Assembly: GCA_964355545.1 (NCBI GenBank)
Contig: CAYHEK010000021.1
Span: 1-21,500 of the forward strand
DNA length: 21,500 bases
Reading direction: 5' to 3'
DNA from: JAPLGE01 sp964355545
Lineage (GTDB): Bacteria > Bipolaricaulota > Bipolaricaulia > UBA7950 > UBA9294
The notes under the pieces are model-generated. The model had not been told where the DNA came from, made no database searches, and saw nothing but the letters and a program-made list of their open reading frames with translations. This document shows positions 1 to 7,189 of this stretch, piece by piece (position 1 is the stretch's first letter; every line of letters begins with the position of its first letter). The translations under genes were made by a program, and so were the position numbers.

Positions 1-3000
1 TCGCCGTCTGGTAGCCGGGGAGAGAGAGGGTCACGGTGTGCGTCCCCGCGGAGAGGGAAACTTGCGTCGGGGTCACCCCCATGGGGAGGCCATCGACCGT
101 GAGGCTAGCCCCTTGGGGCGAGGAGGTCACGACGAGCGCTCCGGTCGCCGGCGCCGTGGGAGTGATCGTGAAGGTGAGGGTGTCCTCGGCCCAATCGCCG
201 GAGGGAACCTGCGCCTGCATCGCTTGTCGCACGGCGGCGCGGAACAAGGCCGGGTTGGTGCCAAGAACGGGGAAGGTCCTCCCCAGGTTCGTCGGGAAGA
301 TCGAGAGGGGCGCTGTCGCGGCGAATGCATACAGGGTGTCGCTTCCCGCGGGCTCGCTCACGCGCAACGTGTACCCGGCCCCGGGGAGGGAGTGCGCTCC
401 GGCGGGGACCCGATTGTTTTGCTCAAGGTAGTTCGGGAAGAGGAGAGTCACCTTTCCGCTCGCGTTTGCCTCACAGAGGTAGACGTACGCCTCGCGGTTC
501 GTCGTGTACCCGATCGCGATCGACTCGCCGACCTGGAACGATCCCTTGGGCAAAGAAAGCCGAATGGAGAGGGCCGCACCCGCCTGAGTCACCGTGACCT
601 GTGCGTTATCCATCGACTGCTGGCCGCTTTGCCCGATCACCGTCAGGGTCGCGGTGTAGGTCCCTGGGGCACCGTAGGCGTGAGTGACGGTGGCGCCCTG
701 CCCGCTCTGGCCGTCGCCGAAGGCCCACAGGTAACTCGTGATCGCGCCAGTCGAGCCGGATCCGTTGAAGGTGATCGACTGACCGACCGTCCCGGAATAG
801 GGGCCGCCGGCCTCGGCGACCGGGGCCGCAGGCGCCGGAGCGGATACGACGTCCGTCCCGGTATTGTTCGTCTCGTCCGACTCCACTACCTGGTCGAGAT
901 CGTCCGCCCTCGCTGTGAAGGTCTCCGGGCTCTGCGAGAGCGCGAGGGCGAGGGCGAGCGTCGTCGACGCCCCGGGGCCGAGCGAGGCGACGGTCCCCTG
1001 CGTCGAGGCGGAGGTCCCGCTCACGAGGACGCGAAACGCTCCGGCGGGGGCCGCCCCCTGATTGCGGACGGTGACCGCGAAGTTCACTGCCTGGCCGATC
1101 GCGGGGTTCGCCGGGGAGTGGGTGATCCCTGCGATCACGAGGTCCGCCTTGGCCGCCTCGCCGACCCCGATGGAGCGAGTCGTCGTGTCCGTCAGGCCAT
1201 CGTTGTCGGTGACCGCCAGGCGGACGGGGTACGTCCCCGTGAAGGCGTAAGCGTGCGTCACGGCGGCGCCGCTCGCGGTCCCGCCGTCCCCGAAGTCCCA
1301 GGCGTAGGAGACGATCGCGCCGTCGGGGTCCATCGAGCCTGAGGCATCGAACGCAACCGTAGCTCCAGCGACCGGCGATCCCGGCGAGTACACAAACGAC
1401 GCCGTGGGAGGCTGGTTCGCTGGTGTCGGTGGGGTCACGACCACGGACCGCGTGGTGGTCCCGGTCGCTCCGTCGTCGTCCGTCACGACGAGGCGGACCG
1501 TGTACGTCCCGGCCGTGGCATAGGCGTGGCTCGTCGTCTTCCCAGAGGCGCTTGCGCCGTCCCCGAAGTCCCAGGCGTAGGAGACGATCGCCCCGTCAGG
1601 GTCCATCGAGCCTGAGGCGTCGAACGCGACCGCGGCTCCGAGGATCGGCGATCCCGGCGAGTACGCAAACGACGCGGTAGGAGGCTGGTTCGGCGGTGCC
1701 GGTGGGACGAGGACGAGTCGGCCGCGGCCATAGAGATTGGGACTGCCCATCGCGACCGTCTGCGAGAGGAGGCGCGCCCGGAGGGAAGACTCGCTCAGGG
1801 TCGGCTCCTGCGCGAGGAGGAGCGCGGCGGCGCCGGCCGCGTGCGGGGCGGCCCCTGAGGTCCCGGCGAAGGTCGTGTAGGGACTCGTGCCCGTGCTGAC
1901 GTTGTCCGGGGCGCACAGGTCCGGCTTGGGGCGACCGTCGTGCGTGGGGCCCTGTGAACTGTAGGGCTCCTGCGGTCCGCTCGCGTAGTGGGCGTAATCG
2001 ATCGCCCCCACCGCCACCACCTCGGTCACGTCCGCAGGAGCGAGGATCGAGCTTGCGGCCACGGCCGGCGAGAGGCCCTGGTAGAGGTTGTAGACCGAGA
2101 TCTTCTTCGATCCGCTCCCCTTGATCCGCACCGTGTAGGTCCCCGTCGACGTCGCGGTGACGAAGACTGCCTCGGTCGGCTCTTCCATCCCGGTCTGGTT
2201 CTTGGTCGAAGAGGCAACGAGGTTCGAAGATAGGTCGTAGAGGTACAGGTCGTAATCGCTCGACGCCCGCGGCCAGTCGTTCCAGGTCATGTACAGGACG
2301 ACCTGCGAACCGGCCGTGGCGGAGAAGGTGAGGGACTGATCGTTCCACTGATCGGAGTTGGCGTCCGTGAAGGTCCCCTCCCAGTGACTCTGTGCCTCGT
2401 TCCCGGCCGCATTCACCCACAGGCTCCCGCCCGCGATCGCCCGGCGGGCGATGTCGGCGATCGTGCCGGTCCCGTCGTAGAAATTCGTGTTGTACCAGCC
2501 GAGGGAGTGGTTGATGACGTCGATGCCGTTATTGAGGCAGTACGTGATTGCCTGATCGAGCTCGACCTCGTCAGCGATTTTGACGAGGAAGAGCTGCGCG
2601 TCGGGCGCGATCTCATGCACGATCTCGGCGACCGCCGTCCCGTGGGTGATCCCGGTTGTCAAGCCCGTGCCGGTGAGATCGTTCTGCTGCACGGAGTAGG
2701 GGAGGTCACCGCGCGCCTGCGCCTGAGAGAGGCCGGAGAACCCGAGGTCGATCACCGCGATCTTGACCCCACTCCCGGTGATCCCCGCGGCGTGGAACGC
2801 GTCCGCCCCGATCGCCGCGATCCCCTGGCCAGTCACCCCGAGGGGGTAGGGAACGTAGGGCGGCCGAATGAAGACGATCCCGCCCACCTGCGCCACGATC
2901 GTGGCGAGCTGGGAGAGGGAAACGCTGACCTTGATCAGGCTTGGGGAGGTCTCGATGGCGCTCTGGCTCACTCCCAAGGCGGAGAGCGCGGCGACGTTCG

Positions 3001-3748
3001 CCTGGCTCGTCCGTCCGCCTTGGGGCTCCAGGACAACGGTCACGGTGGCCGTCGAAGAGGAGAAGGGGACCCCGTGCACGCTCGCCAGTCCGCTGAGCGC
3101 CTGCTGCGCCGCCGGAGGGAGCATGGATAGAACGTTCGCCGCCACGGTCCCCAGCGACGCCTGCACGGCGCCCAGGAGCGCCTCGAGCGACCCGTCGAGC
3201 TTGGGATTGTGCTTGGAACGGTCGACCTTGGTCGTGCGGAAGGAGGCGATCGTCGCCTCCGGGCTGGTCGAGGGAGTCGCCTTGGCCGGACCTGCGGCGG
3301 CCTTTCCGGCCGCAACCAGGAATGAGACCGCAGTCTGAGGATCCGGCGGCCAGGACAGGACGGCGAGGAACCAACCGGGGGAGAAGGGGATCGTGACGCC
3401 GACTGGGTATCCGCCAAGGTAGGCGAGGGAGACCCCCGCGTCGAGGAGGGTCCGCTCGTAGTTCGCGAGGTTCGCGAGGTAGGGAAGGACGCTCTCTCCC
3501 CACGCCTGGCTGATCATGGCCAGGTTCATCTTCCCGGATCGGGCCTGAAGGGCGACCTGTTGGGCGAGCTGCGACTGGGGGTAGGGCAAGAGGGAGACCT
3601 TGACAGCGGTTTCGCTCTGGAATTGGGTCACGACGGGATCCCAGTTCGCGCGCGTCCCCTGGTCGATCCCCACGGGCCGGGGGGACTGAGCCCAGGCGCC
3701 TAGAGACAAAAAGCCAAGAAGAAGGACGAAGAGAACCGTTCGTTGCAT
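1..3748 (-). CDS. Exported modular S8 subtilase (SBP-like N-terminus, prodomain, peptidase S8, PKD, CARDB, DUF4384, PEGA); 3' end outside window
   Basis: Open from ATG 3748 to the left edge (1249 codons, no stop), so the C-terminus is missing. The start follows AAGGAGGTGA by a few bases and opens a signal peptide (about residues 1-20, ending AWA). Residues ~25-170 resemble a short type-1 solute-binding-protein fold. Residues ~225-300 look like a subtilase prodomain ending in RPPY (295-298). The catalytic domain has Asp334 (VIDLG), His369 (THGTAV), oxyanion Asn450 (AAGN) and Ser631 (GTSGAAP). The ~180 residues between Asn450 and Ser631 hold an inserted beta-rich segment like a pre-peptidase C-terminal domain. 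Then come PKD (~685-770), PKD (~775-860), CARDB (~864-964), PKD (~971-1052), DUF4384 (~1058-1150) and PEGA (~1190 to the edge). This is most likely a secreted or surface endopeptidase with adhesion/carbohydrate-binding type modules. Family assignment is from motifs; the substrate is unknown. Last gene of a four-gene exported-protein cluster. Confidence 0.9.
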   Translation of the reverse strand, partial: MQRTVLFVLLLGFLSLGAWAQSPRPVGIDQGTRANWDPVVTQFQSETAVKVSLLPYPQSQLAQQVALQARSGKMNLAMISQAWGESVLPYLANLANYERTLLDAGVSLAYLGGYPVGVTIPFSPGWFLAVLSWPPDPQTAVSFLVAAGKAAAGPAKATPSTSPEATIASFRTTKVDRSKHNPKLDGSLEALLGAVQASLGTVAANVLSMLPPAAQQALSGLASVHGVPFSSSTATVTVVLEPQGGRTSQANVAALSALGVSQSAIETSPSLIKVSVSLSQLATIVAQVGGIVFIRPPYVPYPLGVTGQGIAAIGADAFHAAGITGSGVKIAVIDLGFSGLSQAQARGDLPYSVQQNDLTGTGLTTGITHGTAVAEIVHEIAPDAQLFLVKIADEVELDQAITYCLNNGIDVINHSLGWYNTNFYDGTGTIADIARRAIAGGSLWVNAAGNEAQSHWEGTFTDANSDQWNDQSLTFSATAGSQVVLYMTWNDWPRASSDYDLYLYDLSSNLVASSTKNQTGMEEPTEAVFVTATSTGTYTVRIKGSGSKKISVYNLYQGLSPAVAASSILAPADVTEVVAVGAIDYAHYASGPQEPYSSQGPTHDGRPKPDLCAPDNVSTGTSPYTTFAGTSGAAPHAAGAAALLLAQEPTLSESSLRARLLSQTVAMGSPNLYGRGRLVLVPPAPPNQPPTASFAYSPGSPILGAAVAFDASGSMDPDGAIVSYAWDFGDGASASGKTTSHAYATAGTYTVRLVVTDDDGATGTTTRSVVVTPPTPANQPPTASFVYSPGSPVAGATVAFDASGSMDPDGAIVSYAWDFGDGGTASGAAVTHAYAFTGTYPVRLAVTDNDGLTDTTTRSIGVGEAAKADLVIAGITHSPANPAIGQAVNFAVTVRNQGAAPAGAFRVLVSGTSASTQGTVASLGPGASTTLALALALSQSPETFTARADDLDQVVESDETNNTGTDVVSAPAPAAPVAEAGGPYSGTVGQSITFNGSGSTGAITSYLWAFGDGQSGQGATVTHAYGAPGTYTATLTVIGQSGQQSMDNAQVTVTQAGAALSIRLSLPKGSFQVGESIAIGYTTNREAYVYLCEANASGKVTLLFPNYLEQNNRVPAGAHSLPGAGYTLRVSEPAGSDTLYAFAATAPLSIFPTNLGRTFPVLGTNPALFRAAVRQAMQAQVPSGDWAEDTLTFTITPTAPATGALVVTSSPQGASLTVDGLPMGVTPTQVSLSAGTHTVTLSLPGYQTA
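1283..1424. repeat. Direct repeat copy A (second PKD domain of the subtilase)
   Basis: This stretch repeats at 1556-1697 with a 273-base period (91 codons), and about nine in ten positions agree. It encodes the core of a PKD domain (SGSMDPDG ... WDFGDG). The close DNA match, including synonymous sites, suggests recent duplication or gene conversion inside the gene. Confidence 0.85.
1556..1697. repeat. Direct repeat copy B (first PKD domain of the subtilase)
   Basis: Partner of the copy at 1283-1424. The third PKD domain of the same protein (around 590-835) is clearly more diverged, so only these two form the young pair. Confidence 0.85.
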
Positions 3749-3761
3749 GGCACTCACCTCC

Positions 3762-4559
3762 TTACGGAGCCATCGGCTGAGGCCGGTAGGGAGGCCGGAC
3801 GTAGCCGATCGAGGGCGACCGCGCGAGGTCGACCAGTTGATGGATGGGAACAAGGAGCTTGGCGAGCCCCTCCGTCTCGCTCACGACGTAGGGACGGAAG
3901 GCCTCCGGGATCCCTCCGCCGGGGACCTTCTCCGCCACGGCCTCCGCCCGCAGGCCGACCCGCGTAAGGCCGTGCGCGGCGGCGTAGGAGAACCAGTCGG
4001 CCGCCAGGGCGAGGCCGTAGAGTGAGGAGTCAAGGGCGACCCCCTGCGGTGGGGCGGGAAGCTTCGCCGGTTCCTTGGGGAGCCCGGTGAGCTCCATCGC
4101 CACATCCTGACCAAGGATCCCCAGGGTCTGGAGAGAAGAAAGGACCCCGAGGAGGGCCTCCCCGGACCCAAGGTCGCGGTGAGGAATGAGAACGAGCGCG
4201 TACCCTCCCTCCGCCGGCCGGACCACGTAATCCAGGTCCTCGCCGGCCACCTTGAGGAGGAAGAAGCCGTCGTCGACGTAGAGAAGAGAGCTTGCCCCGA
4301 GGAGGAGTTCCTCCGGCTGATCGGTCCTCGCCGTCCCGAGGTACGCCGTCACCTCGTCCCCACTTCGGATGATCGTGGTGAACCCGCTCGACTGAACGGA
4401 CTGGATGAGCGAAGCAAGCGGCACGTCGACCCGTCCGATCGGAGCGATGTAGTACTGAGCCGCAGAGAGATCCGCCTGCGCCCCGACCGGCCCCACTCCC
4501 CAAAGAAGGGCGCTCACGAAAAGGAAGAGAACTCCGCTTGTTTTCGATCGATGCGCCAT
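3762..4559 (-). CDS. Exported protein with C-terminal subtilase-prodomain-like segment (265 aa)
   Basis: I do not recognise a named family. ATG 4559 is preferred over an in-frame TTG one codon upstream, because AAAGGAGG sits 5 bases from the ATG but only 2 from the TTG. Residues 1-~27 form a signal peptide (SALLWGVGPVGAQA). The middle is soluble and mixed alpha/beta without a recognised motif. The last ~35 residues match the end of the neighbouring protease's prodomain: a shared K.x.V, then QL, a following Ala, then I..(V/I)RPPY with spaced prolines (RPPY at 255-258 here, 295-298 in the protease). The protein stops seven residues after that motif. It lies 13 bp upstream of the subtilase gene on the same strand, so the two are almost certainly co-transcribed. 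Inference: a trans-acting inhibitor, chaperone or targeting partner of the protease. A weak TATCTT -10-like box lies at 4595-4590. Confidence 0.8.
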   Translation of the reverse strand: MAHRSKTSGVLFLFVSALLWGVGPVGAQADLSAAQYYIAPIGRVDVPLASLIQSVQSSGFTTIIRSGDEVTAYLGTARTDQPEELLLGASSLLYVDDGFFLLKVAGEDLDYVVRPAEGGYALVLIPHRDLGSGEALLGVLSSLQTLGILGQDVAMELTGLPKEPAKLPAPPQGVALDSSLYGLALAADWFSYAAAHGLTRVGLRAEAVAEKVPGGGIPEAFRPYVVSETEGLAKLLVPIHQLVDLARSPSIGYVRPPYRPQPMAP

Positions 4560-4628
4560 CAAAGCCTCCTTTACGGATGGGACTCACTAAAGATACACCA
4601 AGGGGGAGGGGAAGTTTCGGCCGGCTCC

Positions 4629-6092
4629 TCACCGCGCGGAGGCGCTCGAACCCGTCCCTTGAGGCCCCAGATACTCCGCGAAGATCCTCGAAAGATCGCG
4701 GGGAGCGACGCGCACGAACTGCGCCAAGAGGTCGGAGCCGTGAGCGACTCCGAACGCCTCCTCGCGGTAGTAGCTTGAGAGGGCAGAAAAGAAAAGGGTG
4801 TCCCCGAGGACCTGGCGCAGCTCGTGGAAGAAGAGGGCGCCGCCGCTATACACGAACGCGGAGTAGGTCCCCGCGTCCGGAAAGAGATCGACCGGGCTTG
4901 CGACGGAGAGCTCGGGATGTTGCGCCCGGGCGGCTCGATACGAGCCCTCCCACCGCGCGATCGCCTGACGGGCCGCCTCCTTCCCGAAGGCCTCCTCCAA
5001 GAAGAGGCCGGAGGAGAAGGTGGCGAGCCCCTCATCGAGCCAGGGTTCCTTGACGACGTCGTTTCCGACCGCGGCGTACCACCACTGATGGGCCACCTCG
5101 TGGGCGATGATCACATCGAAGAAAGGATCCTCCGGATTGGCACAGTACCCCTCGCCGACGAGGATGAGACCCGGGTATTCCACTCCCGCGGCGCGCTCGA
5201 GCGGGACCTCGACCAAATCGAGCTCGTCGTAGGCGCAGGGTCCAAAGGATTCCGCATAGATGGAGAGGGCGGCGCGCGCCCGTGCCAGAGCGGTCTCCTG
5301 CGCCAAAGCGTGCTCGGGGAAGAAGGCGGCGCGCAGGGTGACCCCATCCACGTCCTCCACGACCTCCCGATAGTCTCTACCGATCACCATCATGAAGTCG
5401 CGCATCCCCTCTCCGCTGAAGCTCGCAGAGCACTCCCCGTCGCTCATCTCCCAGGTGGTGAGCCTCCCCGAGGCAAGGATGGAAGAGTCGCACGGAGCGA
5501 ACACCCTCACGGCGTAGGAGCCGGCTGCGCTCGACACCGGATCGCCGACCTCTCCCACTGGATCGATCTCCCAGCCCCCTTCGTCGTAGAGCGCGAGGAT
5601 CGGATAGAAAGAGGCGAGGGTCATCGCACGCTCCGAGGAGGCGAAGATCCCGTAGCCGACCTGCGATGCTCCCGTGAATTCCTCGCCCCACGCCGCTGGG
5701 CGACCGCTGAACGTGAGCGCGAGACGGACCACTTGATCCTCCTCAACCAAAGACGGGAGGAAGACCCCGAGGACCGTGCCGTCGGCGAGAATCTCCGTCT
5801 CGGCCAACACCCCGTCGCCGAGGACCTCTTCCACGCGCAGGGTGCCGTTCCCATAGAGCGACGGAGCGTTCGGGTAGAGTCGAAGAAAGACCTCCTCGAG
5901 GCGCGTCCCCGTCGTATTCACGAATTCAATCTCCTCGACACCGGTGAACGATGTCCACGCAGAATCGATGGTGAGCGCGATGTCGTATTGCGGGGCCTCC
6001 GCTCCGAGGAAGGCGAGCCGATCGGCTCGAGCCGCCAAAGAACTTCCAAGGAGCACGAGCAAAAGACAAACGATGGCTCGATCTTCTTTCAT
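4629..6092 (-). CDS. Exported M1-family zinc metallopeptidase (aminopeptidase-like)
   Basis: 487 residues from ATG 6092, which has GGAGG 8 bases upstream and opens a clear signal peptide (VCLLLVLLGSSLAARA). The frame stays open further upstream, but that part looks non-coding. The N-terminal beta domain (~25-210) is the usual M1 saddle. The catalytic domain carries HEVAHQWW, with zinc ligands His331, His335 and Glu354 (WLDEGLA) and base Glu332. The exopeptidase motif GAMEN is replaced by GVEYP, as in several uncharacterised bacterial M1 proteins, and a likely catalytic Tyr lies in the VYSGG stretch. It probably trims peptides outside the cytoplasmic membrane. It sits 69 bp upstream of the prodomain-like gene and 82 bp downstream of the PKD protein gene, all on the same strand. 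The ERAP-like C-terminal domain is absent. Confidence 0.9.
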   Translation of the reverse strand: MKEDRAIVCLLLVLLGSSLAARADRLAFLGAEAPQYDIALTIDSAWTSFTGVEEIEFVNTTGTRLEEVFLRLYPNAPSLYGNGTLRVEEVLGDGVLAETEILADGTVLGVFLPSLVEEDQVVRLALTFSGRPAAWGEEFTGASQVGYGIFASSERAMTLASFYPILALYDEGGWEIDPVGEVGDPVSSAAGSYAVRVFAPCDSSILASGRLTTWEMSDGECSASFSGEGMRDFMMVIGRDYREVVEDVDGVTLRAAFFPEHALAQETALARARAALSIYAESFGPCAYDELDLVEVPLERAAGVEYPGLILVGEGYCANPEDPFFDVIIAHEVAHQWWYAAVGNDVVKEPWLDEGLATFSSGLFLEEAFGKEAARQAIARWEGSYRAARAQHPELSVASPVDLFPDAGTYSAFVYSGGALFFHELRQVLGDTLFFSALSSYYREEAFGVAHGSDLLAQFVRVAPRDLSRIFAEYLGPQGTGSSASAR

Positions 6093-6174
6093 CGCTCTAA
6101 CCTCCAGTCGAGGGAGGACTCCCCGCCATCCGGACGAGCTCCGAGTGGCACGTTCAGCCCTCCCTTCCCCCGTC

Positions 6175-6972
6175 TCACCGGCCGCAGCCACACCCCCTCC
6201 CCGAAGAACCTGGGAAAGGCACGAAGGTAAGATCCGCGACAATAAACGCCGCGGTCGCGGTCGTGCTTGCCCCGCGCGCGTCGATCACCGTGAGGGAGAC
6301 TAGGTAGGTTCCCGCTTTCTTGAAGATGTGGCGGACCGTGGGCGCGGAGGAGACCCTGCCGTCCCCCAGGTCCCAACTGTAGCGCACGATCTCTCCGTCC
6401 AGATCGTAGGAGTCCACCGCCATGAACGCGACGCCTTCACCGACCTTCCCGCTCAGCGGGCTCAAACGGATCTTCGCTACCGGCGGGAGATTCTCCGGCA
6501 GCCGAACCTCTTCGTGGAGACCAAGGTAAGCCTTCTCAAACCACAGTTCCCCTGCCGAGTCGGTGTACAGGGGGACGAGCCCAAGGCTCTCTTGCGCCCG
6601 CCCCGGGGGCGGTGAGGCCTCCACGGGGATCCAGGCGGTCCGTCCTGCAAGAGGAATTCCCACAAGAATAAAGGCGTGGGTCCCCTCCGGCCATCCGCCC
6701 GCTGCGACCAACCTTGTCTCGTAGCCAAGCCGCGCGAGAGTTCCCGCCGTGTAGGCCGCGAAGTCGCGGCTCCCCCACTCGCTCAGGGTGCGATAGGAAC
6801 CGAGATCGCCGCCCCTGATGTCCCTTCTCAGGGAGGAGAGCGCGGCAAGGAGAGTCTCCAGCTCCGCGGCGGAGTAGGCGGTCGCGTTCGGCGGAAGGAT
6901 CGAAGGAGAGGTCCCCCAGACCGGAACAAAAGTGATAAAGGCCAAAAAAACGGCGAGAAAGACCCTTCTCAC
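6175..6972 (-). CDS. Exported transglutaminase-like protein with PKD domain; catalytic Cys replaced by Ser
   Basis: 265 residues from GTG 6972, chosen because TGGAGGTG ends 9 bases upstream and the start opens a signal peptide (RRVFLAVFLAFITFVPVWG). The frame is open to 7116, but that part is not protein-like. Residues ~55-122 follow the transglutaminase-core pattern: WGSRDFA where GVCRDFA is usual, then G(Y)ETR, then THAFI, then WIPVEAS. The expected Cys-His-Asp triad would be Ser68-His99-Glu118. Residues ~163-245 form a PKD domain (YSWDLGDG). The protein ends in an unusual GCGCGR tail. First gene of the exported-protein cluster. The function could be binding rather than catalysis; the transglutaminase call is from motif pattern only. 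Confidence 0.75.
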   Translation of the reverse strand: MRRVFLAVFLAFITFVPVWGTSPSILPPNATAYSAAELETLLAALSSLRRDIRGGDLGSYRTLSEWGSRDFAAYTAGTLARLGYETRLVAAGGWPEGTHAFILVGIPLAGRTAWIPVEASPPPGRAQESLGLVPLYTDSAGELWFEKAYLGLHEEVRLPENLPPVAKIRLSPLSGKVGEGVAFMAVDSYDLDGEIVRYSWDLGDGRVSSAPTVRHIFKKAGTYLVSLTVIDARGASTTATAAFIVADLTFVPFPGSSGRGCGCGR

Positions 6973-7003
6973 CCTGTGTACCACCTCCACGGAAACTCGC
7001 TCG

Positions 7004-7032
7004 AGTATAGCGGATGAGAAGGAGCCGGGGAA
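7004..7032 (-). promoter_or_regulatory. Candidate promoter for the exported-peptidase cluster
   Basis: On the minus strand TATACT (7009-7004) lies 17 bases after TTCCCC (7032-7027), which matches the -35 consensus at three of six positions. The predicted start is about 25 bases before GTG 6972. The -10 is good and the -35 weak. Confidence 0.45.
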
Positions 7033-7101
7033 GATCTGCCTTCCTCGCACACCGATCCGGCTCGTTGCGCTCCGCTTTCTTGCAGCGCTCTCCGGGAGGA
7101 C

Positions 7102-7130
7102 TTGACAAACCGGCATTCATACCTTATCAT
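7102..7130 (+). promoter_or_regulatory. Sigma70-type promoter of the lamin-tail protein gene
   Basis: TTGACA (7102-7107), 17-base spacer, TATCAT (7125-7130): a perfect -35 and a 5/6 -10. Transcription would start near 7137, giving a leader of about 50 bases before ATG 7190. Confidence 0.85.
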
Positions 7131-7189
7131 GGGAGATGAAGTATGGAGAAAACGGCTAGGATCGGACAAGAACGTCTAAGGAGGAATCG

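Noticed and set aside
38..1342. Long plus-strand open frame opposite the subtilase
   Set aside because: Arg/Gly/Asp-rich shadow of the minus-strand coding frame, no domain and no ribosome binding site; the opposite strand has clear PKD, CARDB, DUF4384 and PEGA domains.
4824..6230. 468-codon plus-strand open frame opposite the M1 peptidase
   Set aside because: Charged, motif-free composition typical of antisense frames in GC-rich genes; the minus strand encodes HEVAHQWW and a signal peptide.
6093..6242. N-terminal extension of the M1 peptidase to 6242
   Set aside because: It would hide the signal peptide behind 50 motif-free residues and overlap the end of the upstream gene; ATG 6092 has a good ribosome binding site.
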